NCBI GenBank assembly: GCA_964574815.1
Contig: CAZNPL010000052.1
Span: 1 to 36,483 of the forward strand
DNA: 36,483 nucleotides
Direction of reading: 5' to 3'
From: CAZNPL01 sp964574815
Lineage (GTDB): Bacteria > Planctomycetota > Phycisphaerae > UBA1845
Notes under the pieces: generated by a model
Seen by the model: only the letters and a program-made list of their open reading frames with translations
What the model was told of the DNA's origin: nothing
Database searches by the model: none
In this document: positions 1 through 7,586 of the stretch, piece after piece
How the letters are laid out: every line of letters starts with the position of its first letter
Position numbering within the stretch: position 1 is the first letter of the stretch
Translations under genes and position numbers: made by a program

Positions 1-129
1 ATTTCGAGTACTTTTTTGAAATCAAGCGAACCAATCACGCTTGATCAGGGTCTAGTGCGTGGTCACACCTGAGTTTGCGGGTGTGCCACTGCTCTTGGGC
101 ATTGGGCAAGGGGCACAAAAATCGGCACA

Positions 130-151
130 GCCACTGCTTGAAAGCAGTGGC
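130..151. repeat. 22-nt perfect palindrome (GCCACTGCTT arm)
   Basis: Ten-base arms GCCACTGCTT and AAGCAGTGGC enclose a two-base GA loop and are followed directly by ACACC. The same architecture recurs at 227-248, and as a half copy at 81-99 on the opposite strand. It is a REP-like interspersed palindrome; no terminator U-tract follows it. Confidence 0.75.
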
Positions 152-226
152 ACACCGCGCGCCGCCCGTAGTTTCAGGTGTGACGGAGCACTAGGTCAGT
201 GGCACGTCTGCCGCCTCTGCTTAACC

Positions 227-248
227 GCCACTGCTCAAGAGCAGTGGC
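227..248. repeat. 22-nt perfect palindrome (GCCACTGCTC arm)
   Basis: Ten-base arms GCCACTGCTC and GAGCAGTGGC enclose an AA loop and are followed by ACACG. It differs from the palindrome at 130-151 by a compensated base pair at the stem tip (T-A to C-G). That is the pattern expected if the folded stem, not the primary sequence, is conserved. Confidence 0.75.
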
Positions 249-386
249 ACACGCGTCTCGCCCGTGCGAAGAGGAGTGTCACGCCCGACTTGCTTGTGCG
301 CGCATAGGGACATATCCTGAGTCGTTGCGGGTCGCGGAACTTTGGGTGGCGGCCGCTCGCACGAAATACTCAACCACGAGGGGTTT

Positions 387-2462
387 ATGATGATGCGCGC
401 CAGGTCCGGCGGGGGATTGGGGTTTTTTGTCTTCGCATTGGTTGCCGCGATCGGCGTCGGCGCGCGCGCGGGCGACGAACGTCTCGAAGTGGCCAACTGG
501 TTCGACATGGAGTCCGTGGGCGATCCGCGGATCTCTCCGGCGGACGGACAGATCGTCTACGTTCGGCGATTCGCGGACATCATGACGGATCGGTCGCACA
601 GCAACCTCTGGCTGGTGGCGACCGACGGCCAGCGACATCGCCCGCTGACGATCGGAAAGTACTCCGACTCGTCGCCGCGGTGGTCGCATGACGGGACGCG
701 GATCGCGTTCGTATCCGATCGCGACGGCGGATCGGACATCTTCGTGGTTTACCTCGACGACGGCCGGTTACTGCAGGTGACGCGGACGCCGAAGTCCGTA
801 TCGAACCTGGCCTGGTCGCCCGACGACGAGTCGATCGCGTTCACGATGCCGGTCGACGCCGAGCCGCCTGGGGGCGTGTCGATGCCGAAGAAGCCGAAGG
901 GGGCCGAGTGGGCCGATCCGCCCGTGGTGATCGACAAGCTGGTCTACCGTTTCAATCGCCGAGGTTATCTGCCGGCCGCGTACCGGCACATTTTCGTGGT
1001 TCCATCGCTGGGCGGGACTCCGCGGCAGTTGACCGACGGCGAGTGGGATCACGGGGCGCCTTCCTGGGCGGCAGACGGCTCGCGGCTTTACTTCAGTGGC
1101 ACGCGCAAGCCGGAGGCCGAGTGGATCGTTCAGGATTCGGAGATCTACTCCGTGACGCTGGACGGGACCATCGAGGCCTTGACCGATCGTCGCGGCCCGG
1201 ACGAGGGACCGGTGGTCTCGCCCGACGGCGATTGGATTGCGTACACCGGCTTCGACGAGAAGGACTACAGTTACACGATCACGCGGTTGTACGTGATGAC
1301 GCCGGAGGGCGAGAAAGTTCGGTGCCTTACGCCGGAGCTCGACCGCGACGTGTCGGACGTTGTCTGGAGCCGCGACAGCAGCGAGCTCTATATCGCCGTC
1401 CGCGACCGGGGGCGGCAGGACGTGCATTCGGTCAAGCCGGACGGGACGCTGTCGCAGTTGACCGAGGGCATGCATCAGGTTCGCGACATCAGCGTCGACC
1501 GGCACGGGCGCTTTGCGGCCACGTTTTCGGACCCTGAGACGCCTCGGGATGTGGTCACGTTCAGCCGCGACGACGGTGCGCTCACGCGTTTGACGCGCGT
1601 GAACGACGACGTGCTGGGTTATCGAACGTTGGGCGAGGTCGAGGAGGTGTGGTACGAGTCCTCGCACGGCGGCCACCGCATCCAGGGCTGGATCGTCAAG
1701 CCGCCCGACTTCGATCCGTCGCGGAAATACCCGCTCATTCTCTACATCCACGGCGGGCCGCACGCGATGTACGGCGTGGGGTTCAGCTTCGAGTTTCAGG
1801 TGCACGCGGCCGGCGACTACGTCGTGCTGTACACCAATCCGCGCGGCTCGACGGGGTATGGGGAGGAGTTTGGCAATATCATACAGTATAACTATCCCGG
1901 CGACGACTACTTTGATCTGATGTCCGGCGTCGACAAGGTGGTTTCGCGCGGCTACATCGACACCGATAACCTGTTCGTCACCGGGGGCAGCGGCGGGGGC
2001 GTTCTGACCTGCTGGGTAATCGGGCGGACCGACCGGTTCGCGGCGGCGGTCTCGCAATATCCGGTGATCAACTGGTACAGCTTCGTGCTGACCTGCGACA
2101 TCATGGCGTACGTCCACAAGCGGTGGTTCCAGGACTTCCCGTGGGACGCCGTCGGCGAATACATGCGGCGGTCGCCGATCTCGCTGGTGGGCAACGTGAC
2201 GACTCCGACGCTGCTGATTACGGGTGAGGAGGATTGGCGCACGCCGATCAGCGAGACGGAGCAGTACTACCAGGCGCTGCGGCTTCAGAAGAAAAAAGCG
2301 CGGCTGGTCCGCGTGCCCGGCGAGGCGCACGGCGTGCGGGGTCGGCCGTCCAATTACATCGCCAAGATTCTGCACATCAGCGAGTGGTTCGAGGAGCATA
2401 AGCGCGGGGCGCTGAAGACCGAGGAAGACGAGCGGGAGGGCGCAGAAGATGAGCGCGATTAG
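387..2462 (+). CDS. Exported S9-family prolyl-oligopeptidase-like peptidase
   Basis: Predicted serine peptidase of the dipeptidyl/acylaminoacyl-peptidase (S9) group, which releases short peptides or acyl-amino acids from oligopeptides. Residues 1-29 form a Sec-like signal (hydrophobic LGFFVFALVAAIG, then ARAG), so it acts outside the cytoplasm. Residues about 30-400 carry TolB/PD40-type propeller blades (PRWSHDGTRIAFVSDRDG, SPDGDWIAYTG). The C-terminal alpha/beta-hydrolase domain has Ser535 in GGSGG, Asp616 in EEDWRTP and His648 in GEAHG. The 691-residue length is normal for the family. I chose ATG 387 because GAGGGG lies just upstream and the signal peptide then begins correctly; two in-frame ATGs follow at 390 and 393 and are equally possible. 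It overlaps the next gene by 14 nt, implying co-transcription. The substrate is unknown. Confidence 0.9.
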   Translation: MMMRARSGGGLGFFVFALVAAIGVGARAGDERLEVANWFDMESVGDPRISPADGQIVYVRRFADIMTDRSHSNLWLVATDGQRHRPLTIGKYSDSSPRWSHDGTRIAFVSDRDGGSDIFVVYLDDGRLLQVTRTPKSVSNLAWSPDDESIAFTMPVDAEPPGGVSMPKKPKGAEWADPPVVIDKLVYRFNRRGYLPAAYRHIFVVPSLGGTPRQLTDGEWDHGAPSWAADGSRLYFSGTRKPEAEWIVQDSEIYSVTLDGTIEALTDRRGPDEGPVVSPDGDWIAYTGFDEKDYSYTITRLYVMTPEGEKVRCLTPELDRDVSDVVWSRDSSELYIAVRDRGRQDVHSVKPDGTLSQLTEGMHQVRDISVDRHGRFAATFSDPETPRDVVTFSRDDGALTRLTRVNDDVLGYRTLGEVEEVWYESSHGGHRIQGWIVKPPDFDPSRKYPLILYIHGGPHAMYGVGFSFEFQVHAAGDYVVLYTNPRGSTGYGEEFGNIIQYNYPGDDYFDLMSGVDKVVSRGYIDTDNLFVTGGSGGGVLTCWVIGRTDRFAAAVSQYPVINWYSFVLTCDIMAYVHKRWFQDFPWDAVGEYMRRSPISLVGNVTTPTLLITGEEDWRTPISETEQYYQALRLQKKKARLVRVPGEAHGVRGRPSNYIAKILHISEWFEEHKRGALKTEEDEREGAEDERD

Positions 2463-3384
2463 AACCGTCGGCGTCATCGGCACGGGATTGATGGGCGGGC
2501 CGATGGCTTTGAACCTGCTCAAGGCCGATTTCAAGGTGATCGTCCATTCGCGCACGAAGAGCCGGGCTGAGCCCCTCGTGGAGGCCGGGGCGACCTGGGC
2601 CGATTCGCCCCGGGACGCGGCGGCCGACTGTCAGGCCGTGATCACCTGCGTGCCGGACTCGCCCGACGTCGAGGCGGTTTACCTTGGTGACGACGGGATA
2701 TGCGGCGGGCTTCGCGCGGAGGCGATCGCGATCGATATGTCGACCGTGTCGCCGGAGACGGCCCGGAAGGTGGGCGCGGCCGTTCGCGAGCGGGGCGCCG
2801 CGTTTCTGGATGCACCGATTTCGGGCGGAAAGACGGGGGCGGAGGCCGCGACACTGGCGGTAATGGTCGGCGGCGAGGAGGACGCCTTCGAGCGGGCGAT
2901 GCCGGTGTTCAAAGCCGTCGGCAAGACGATCGTCCACTGCGGCCCGTGCGGCGCCGGGCAGCTCACCAAGCTGTGCAACCAGATCATCTGCGGGTTGAAT
3001 CTGCTGGCGATCAGCGAGGCCATGGTGTTCGCGAAGAAGGTGGGGCTGGATCAGGAGACGATGCTGAAGGTCGTGTCGTCCGGGGCGGCCGGTTCGTGGG
3101 CGGTGGAGAATCTGGGGACGCGGATGGAGCGGCGGGACTTTGCGCCGATGTTCAAGATCGATCACCAGCAGAAGGATCTCAAGATCGCGCTGGACACGGC
3201 CCGCACGCCGGGACAGGTTCGACTTGATGAAAGCGGCGAGTCGGCCGGCGCGCCGGTCCCGCTTCCGGGGACGGCGCTGGTTCATCAACTGCTGGCCGCG
3301 AACCAGGCCGCGGGCGAGGGCAGCGACGGAACGCAGGCGCTGTTGAAGACGCTGGAGCGCATGGCGAACGTGTTTCAGCGGTGA
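2449..3384 (+). CDS. NAD(P)-dependent beta-hydroxyacid dehydrogenase (3-hydroxyisobutyrate dehydrogenase / tartronate semialdehyde reductase family)
   Basis: Cytoplasmic oxidoreductase of the beta-hydroxyacid dehydrogenase family, which interconverts 3-hydroxyacids and semialdehydes with NAD(P). The N-terminal Rossmann motif GVIGTGLMGGPM spans residues 8-19. The substrate-binding signature DAPISGG is at 121-127 and the catalytic Lys174 lies in GAGQLTKLCNQ. The 311-residue length is typical (about 290-310). GGGAGG lies 8 nt before the ATG, and the start sits inside the 3' end of the peptidase gene (14-nt overlap), so translation is probably coupled. The final 40 residues are Ala/Gly-rich but still family-like. 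The specific substrate (hydroxyisobutyrate, tartronate semialdehyde or succinic semialdehyde) cannot be told from sequence alone. Confidence 0.9.
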   Translation: MSAIRTVGVIGTGLMGGPMALNLLKADFKVIVHSRTKSRAEPLVEAGATWADSPRDAAADCQAVITCVPDSPDVEAVYLGDDGICGGLRAEAIAIDMSTVSPETARKVGAAVRERGAAFLDAPISGGKTGAEAATLAVMVGGEEDAFERAMPVFKAVGKTIVHCGPCGAGQLTKLCNQIICGLNLLAISEAMVFAKKVGLDQETMLKVVSSGAAGSWAVENLGTRMERRDFAPMFKIDHQQKDLKIALDTARTPGQVRLDESGESAGAPVPLPGTALVHQLLAANQAAGEGSDGTQALLKTLERMANVFQR

Positions 3385-3459
3385 TAGCGACGAGCGCGGG
3401 TGAGAAGCACCAGTTGCAGATCGCCGTCAGATGGAAAAACGCGCATGCGGAGTCGATCA

Positions 3460-4308
3460 ATGTATTTTAAAACAGTAGTGCCGATAGTAGCGTGCGCGGC
3501 AGGGCTGCTCACCGGCTGCGCTTCAACTCCGAAACACGATCATGCGCGCGATCGGAACGGGATCGTGTACTATCTTGACGGCGCCGGCGGCGGGAGCGTC
3601 CTGACCAACTGGGGCCGCGGGGTGGAATCGGGCCTGGAGGCGGCCGGCTTCAAGGGGGCTTTTCAGAACTTCATGTGGCAGACCGGGTTCGGGGTGGCCG
3701 CCGATCAGAATGCCAGCGTGCGGTACAAGCGCTCGAAGGCGAGGAAGCTGGCCATGCGGATCGTCGAGTACGTCGAGGATCATCCAAAGGCCCCGGTGGA
3801 TGTGATCGCTTTGTCGGCCGGGACGGCGGTGGCCGTGTTCACGCTCGAAGCCCTTCCAAAGAAGGTTCGGGTGGATAATCTGATTCTGCTCGGCTCCTCG
3901 CTGAGCCAGCATTACGATCTATCAAGAGCGCTGAAGCGCGTCGGCCATAAGGCGTACGTGTTCACTTCGGAAAAGGACGCGGTTTTGAAGTTCCTCGTTC
4001 CGGCGGCGGGCACGGCCGATCGCCAGTTCTGCGGCGCCTGCGCCGCCGGCCTGCACGGTTTCCACCTCCCGCGCAACGCAAGCGAAACCACAAAGGACCT
4101 CTACTCCAAGCTCGAAAACATCGAATGGCAGCGCGAGTTTGCGCGAGCGGGCCACACCGGCGGCCATACCGGAGCCGTTAACGCCCGCTTTGTTGCCCAG
4201 TACGTCGCCCCGCTGCTGACGACGGACGGACCGCGGTTTCTGTTCGCTCGGCCCGTGCAGGAAGAATTGGCTGAAAAAAACGCTGAGACGTCCGAACCTT
4301 CCCGCTAG
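3460..4308 (+). CDS. Lipoprotein, alpha/beta-hydrolase-like
   Basis: 282-residue predicted lipoprotein. The signal MYFKTVVPIVACAAGLLTGC has lipobox LTGC, with lipidated Cys20. The body resembles an alpha/beta hydrolase: strand IVYYLDGAGGG (35-45) could form the oxyanion region, and DVIALSAGTA places Ser119 at a nucleophile elbow of the form A-L-S-A-G instead of G-x-S-x-G. Asp173 (SEKDAV) and His232 or His236 (HTGGHTG) are candidate partners. I chose ATG 3460 because GGAG sits 7 nt upstream and the lipoprotein signal then starts directly; an in-frame ATG at 3445 is less likely. It lies 75 nt after the dehydrogenase. Substrate unknown; it could equally be a non-enzymatic hydrolase-fold lipoprotein. 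Confidence 0.75.
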   Translation: MYFKTVVPIVACAAGLLTGCASTPKHDHARDRNGIVYYLDGAGGGSVLTNWGRGVESGLEAAGFKGAFQNFMWQTGFGVAADQNASVRYKRSKARKLAMRIVEYVEDHPKAPVDVIALSAGTAVAVFTLEALPKKVRVDNLILLGSSLSQHYDLSRALKRVGHKAYVFTSEKDAVLKFLVPAAGTADRQFCGACAAGLHGFHLPRNASETTKDLYSKLENIEWQREFARAGHTGGHTGAVNARFVAQYVAPLLTTDGPRFLFARPVQEELAEKNAETSEPSR

Positions 4309-4403
4309 GCAATCGTAATAGGAATCAGTCACATACTCGTCGCGCCCACGCCGCTGCAGAGCGTCTGCGCGCCAGACTGTATTCATGTGCGGAGGTTCCC
4401 GGC

Positions 4404-7400
4404 ATGTCCCGCCAAACTGCTCAGATGTCGATCTTGGTCAAATTGATGATCCTGCTTGATGTTCTGCCGGCCATGGCCCAATGCGAGCCGAAGACCTTGA
4501 CCGCGATAGATCCGCTCGAGGGCGAGTCTTACGGAGCCTCAGTGGCCATCAGCGGGGATGTTGCTGCTGTTGGGGCGCCGCACCCGGGCGCTCTGTTCAT
4601 TTATCGTCGACTCGGCGGGGAGTGGGTGGTCAAGCACGGTGTGGTTCGGGAAGGCCCATGTGACCCGTGTGACACGACGCTTTACGGTATTTCCGTGGCC
4701 GCCGAGGGTAATGACGTGCTGGCGGGGATCCCGCAAAGCCGTTTGCACGGTGAGGGTGGCGGATCAGTGAGAGTGCTGCACTTTCGCGACGGACTATGGC
4801 GGGGCTATCGAATCAGCCCGCCTTCCCCGCAGACGGGATCCAGTTTCGGGTACAGCGTCGCGATAAGCGGAGGTGTTGCCCTGATCGGCGCACCGTTTTA
4901 CGCCCTTGACGATGAGCCGCGGGGTGCCGCATTTCTCTTCGAGCTTGGGGACGGGCCGTGTGGGTCGGTGCCGACAACGTTCGTCGGCGCGATTGGTGGC
5001 GACCGCAATGATTCCGGTGGCTCGCTGGATCGTTTCGGCTGGTCCGTTGCGATCGACGGCGACTTGGCCGTTGTGGGTGCCCCGTTTGAGAACGTCGGGT
5101 TGGAGCCGGCCGAGACGAGGCAAGGTGCGGTGTATGTGTTTCGGCGCGATGGTGTCGCATGGATTCGTGAAGCGAAGCTCACACACCGCGCTCCTGGGTC
5201 AGTTGGCTTCGGAACTTCGGTAGCGGTGCAAGGCGACGTCGTGGTCGTCGGCGTGCCGGGTATGGACGAGCCGCTGCCCGATACCGGCGCGGTGATTGTC
5301 TATCGCCGGGCCGGCGGGACCTGGCTGCTCGAAGCTCAATTGGAAAGCCCGGAACCCAAGGCGGGTGCTCAATTTGGCCACTCAGTGTCCGTCGATGGCG
5401 AGATAATCGCTGTAGGCGCACCCGCCCCGGGTCCACTGAGCAGCAACCCCGGGTCCGGCTCCGTGACGGTATTCCGCCGTATTGGGGACGAATGGCTGGG
5501 AATTGAGCAATTGAGCGACGTCCAGCCTGAACCGGGGGATTCCTTTGGTGCGGCGGTGGACGTTGATGGCGAGCGGGTCATGGTCGGCGCGCCCGGAGAC
5601 AATGTAGGGGAGGAAAATGCCGGCAGCGTACGCATTTTCGACTTCGATCCGAATTGCGACAACGACGACGACTTTGACGGCGTGCTCAACGAGACCGACA
5701 ACTGCCCGAGGCTTCCCAACGTGGACCAGTCTGATTCCGACCGGGACGGAGTCGGTGACGCCTGCGAGATCGACGACTGCGTACCGGGGACGCTGATGGC
5801 CATCGATGCAGAGCCTTTTGGCACCTTCGGACGCACGGTGGCAGCCAGTGGGGATACGATTGTCGTCAGCGACTTGGGCCTAAGGGTGGTGAACCCGATC
5901 CAGCCGGTGCCGTTTCGGGCCTGCGCCGTTTACGTTTTTCGCGTGATCAACGGCGTTATCGAACATGAACAAGTCTTACGCTCGCCGAATCCGTTGTCGA
6001 ATGACGGATTCGGGAAGAGGATTGCCGTAGGGGCGGATTTGCTGGCCATCGCCGATGACCAGGACACTGTTCACGTTTACCGGCGCACTCCGATCGGCTG
6101 GCAAAAGCACGATGAGATTGCGGACGAGAACATCACGAGCTCTTATTTGGGATTGTCGCTCGCGGTTCGAGGGGACCTTGTGCTCATAGGCGCGGGCGAG
6201 TCAGATGGTGTATTGCGGGGAACCGGGGCGGCGTTTCTCTACCGATACGGTCCGTCCGGCGAGCGGGAACTGGAGGCCCATCTGTACGCTGCCGACGGGG
6301 AGCGCGGGGATCGATTCGGTTCGAGCGTTGCAATGGAGGACACTACTCTGGTGATTGGGGCAAGTGACGTGCGCGCCCCGTGTCCGATTTCGTGGGACGG
6401 CTGCGAATCCGGAGCTGCTTATGTTTTTGGGGAAGACGGAGGAGGCTGGTCCCAGCAGACCAAGCTCGTGCCCCCATTCCCGATCCCCTTCGAACTGTTC
6501 GGCTTCTCCGTTGCAATCCACGATGACGTGATTGCCGTGGGCGGGCCCTGGGAGGCACAGGGGTCCGGTGACCTGCCTGATCAGGCGGGCCGCGTCCATG
6601 TATTTCGTCGGGAAGGCTCGTATTGGTCACACGAAAGCACGTTACTTCCGGAGGAGTCCTGGCCGCGCGATTATTTTGGTGCCCTGGTTCGCATTGAGGA
6701 CGAGTTGCTACTGGCCACGGCGTGGAGTTCCACGCGAGAAAACGGGAAGCCGAACTCATACTTGTTCCAGTACATCGACGGGATCTGGCGGGAAAGCCGC
6801 ACGCTCACTTCCGACTTGGGCAGCCCCTTGCCGGCAACGGGTTTCAGTGCGGCGCTCGGCCCGGAGATCGCCCTGGTCGGGACGACGCCGCTTGAGGGGT
6901 CCTATGAGCATCTTGGCATCAACGGCGTACGGGTTTTCCCGCTCGCGCCCGACAATGATTCCGATACCGTCACCGACGGGTGTGACAACTGCCCGAACGT
7001 GTGGAACGGCGATCAGGTTGATGTCGACGACGACGGATTCGGAGATGTCTGTGACAACTGCCCATACGAGGCCAATGTGAAACAGATCGACGTCGATGGG
7101 GACGGGCGCGGGGATACGTGTGACAACTGCCCGGAATCCTCCAATCCCGATCAATTCGATGCAGATCGCGATTCGGTCGGTGACGCGTGCGATAACTGCG
7201 TACAGACGGCCAACGCGGCCCAGGGCGACGCGGACCGTGACACCTGGGGAGATGCGTGTGACAACTGCCCAGATCGTTCCAACGCGGACCAGTCAGACTT
7301 TGACGGAGACGGCGTTGGGGATGCATGTGACCCGGACAGTGACGATGACGGAGTGCCCGAGACGAGCGATGCGTGTCCGTTTACGCCGCTTCATGCCCAC

Positions 7401-7499
7401 GTCGATTCTGACGGCCGGCCCCTGGGAGATATTGACGACAACTGTCGCACCGACCTGAAGGACCTAGCCTTGTTTCAACAGGGCTTCACCGGACCATAG
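4404..7499 (+). CDS. Secreted surface protein: two FG-GAP propellers, thrombospondin type-3 calcium repeats and dockerin-like tail
   Basis: 1031-residue exported protein with signal peptide ending AMAQ (about residue 26) and GGAGG 8 nt before the ATG. Residues about 30-415 hold seven copies of an FG-GAP blade motif (FGxSVAxxGDxxxVGAP). Residues 416-459 are a thrombospondin type-3 calcium-binding linker (DNDDDFDGVLNETDNCP). Residues about 460-848 hold seven more blade motifs. Residues 850-992 are an array of TSP3 repeats (five CDNC modules separated by DxDxDGxGDxC). The last residues, DNCRTDLKDLALFQQGFTGP, resemble a dockerin-like tail shared with the beta-helix protein at 15544-17811. Each propeller opens with TLxAID, suggesting internal duplication. 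Probably cell-surface and calcium-stabilised; ligand unknown. Confidence 0.85.
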   Translation: MSRQTAQMSILVKLMILLDVLPAMAQCEPKTLTAIDPLEGESYGASVAISGDVAAVGAPHPGALFIYRRLGGEWVVKHGVVREGPCDPCDTTLYGISVAAEGNDVLAGIPQSRLHGEGGGSVRVLHFRDGLWRGYRISPPSPQTGSSFGYSVAISGGVALIGAPFYALDDEPRGAAFLFELGDGPCGSVPTTFVGAIGGDRNDSGGSLDRFGWSVAIDGDLAVVGAPFENVGLEPAETRQGAVYVFRRDGVAWIREAKLTHRAPGSVGFGTSVAVQGDVVVVGVPGMDEPLPDTGAVIVYRRAGGTWLLEAQLESPEPKAGAQFGHSVSVDGEIIAVGAPAPGPLSSNPGSGSVTVFRRIGDEWLGIEQLSDVQPEPGDSFGAAVDVDGERVMVGAPGDNVGEENAGSVRIFDFDPNCDNDDDFDGVLNETDNCPRLPNVDQSDSDRDGVGDACEIDDCVPGTLMAIDAEPFGTFGRTVAASGDTIVVSDLGLRVVNPIQPVPFRACAVYVFRVINGVIEHEQVLRSPNPLSNDGFGKRIAVGADLLAIADDQDTVHVYRRTPIGWQKHDEIADENITSSYLGLSLAVRGDLVLIGAGESDGVLRGTGAAFLYRYGPSGERELEAHLYAADGERGDRFGSSVAMEDTTLVIGASDVRAPCPISWDGCESGAAYVFGEDGGGWSQQTKLVPPFPIPFELFGFSVAIHDDVIAVGGPWEAQGSGDLPDQAGRVHVFRREGSYWSHESTLLPEESWPRDYFGALVRIEDELLLATAWSSTRENGKPNSYLFQYIDGIWRESRTLTSDLGSPLPATGFSAALGPEIALVGTTPLEGSYEHLGINGVRVFPLAPDNDSDTVTDGCDNCPNVWNGDQVDVDDDGFGDVCDNCPYEANVKQIDVDGDGRGDTCDNCPESSNPDQFDADRDSVGDACDNCVQTANAAQGDADRDTWGDACDNCPDRSNADQSDFDGDGVGDACDPDSDDDGVPETSDACPFTPLHAHVDSDGRPLGDIDDNCRTDLKDLALFQQGFTGP

Positions 7500-7509
7500 A
7501 GGAGGCATC

Positions 7510-7530
7510 AGCGGAGGATGTCCGCTTTTC
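7510..7530 (+). terminator. Short Rho-independent terminator candidate
   Basis: The stem AGCGGA/TCCGCT (7510-7515 and 7521-7526) has a five-base loop and is followed by TTT. It lies 11 nt after the stop codon of the FG-GAP gene and before the convergent amidohydrolase gene. The stem is short, so strength is uncertain. Confidence 0.45.
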
Positions 7531-7586
7531 GAGCGAAGGGCGGCGTCTGATCTGAATCGTGGCAAGCGTCCGTGCTTCCGCTTTGA

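Larger units (their letters stand above)
1..386. other. Non-coding leader region rich in short palindromes
   Basis: I find no credible gene in these 386 bases; the open frames here are short and overlap repeats. The region holds an 8-bp-stem hairpin at 21-45 (ATCAAGCG/CGCTTGAT). A 20-nt element at 62-81 (starting GTCACACCTGA) recurs as an imperfect inverted copy at 165-184. There are two perfect 22-nt palindromes (130-151, 227-248) and a half copy at 81-99. All belong to short interspersed palindromic families of the sort common between planctomycete genes. Promoter elements for the downstream peptidase must lie here, but I see no convincing -35/-10 pair. Confidence 0.7.

Noticed and set aside
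768..2555. 595-residue open frame antisense to the S9 peptidase
   Set aside because: Low-complexity Arg/Pro/His-rich translation with no recognisable motif; it mirrors a strongly supported gene and is a product of high GC.
5640..7400. Tandem DNA repeats in the FG-GAP gene as a CRISPR or minisatellite
   Set aside because: The periodicity is in the protein (TSP3 CDNC modules); the DNA units vary and there are no constant repeats with unique spacers.
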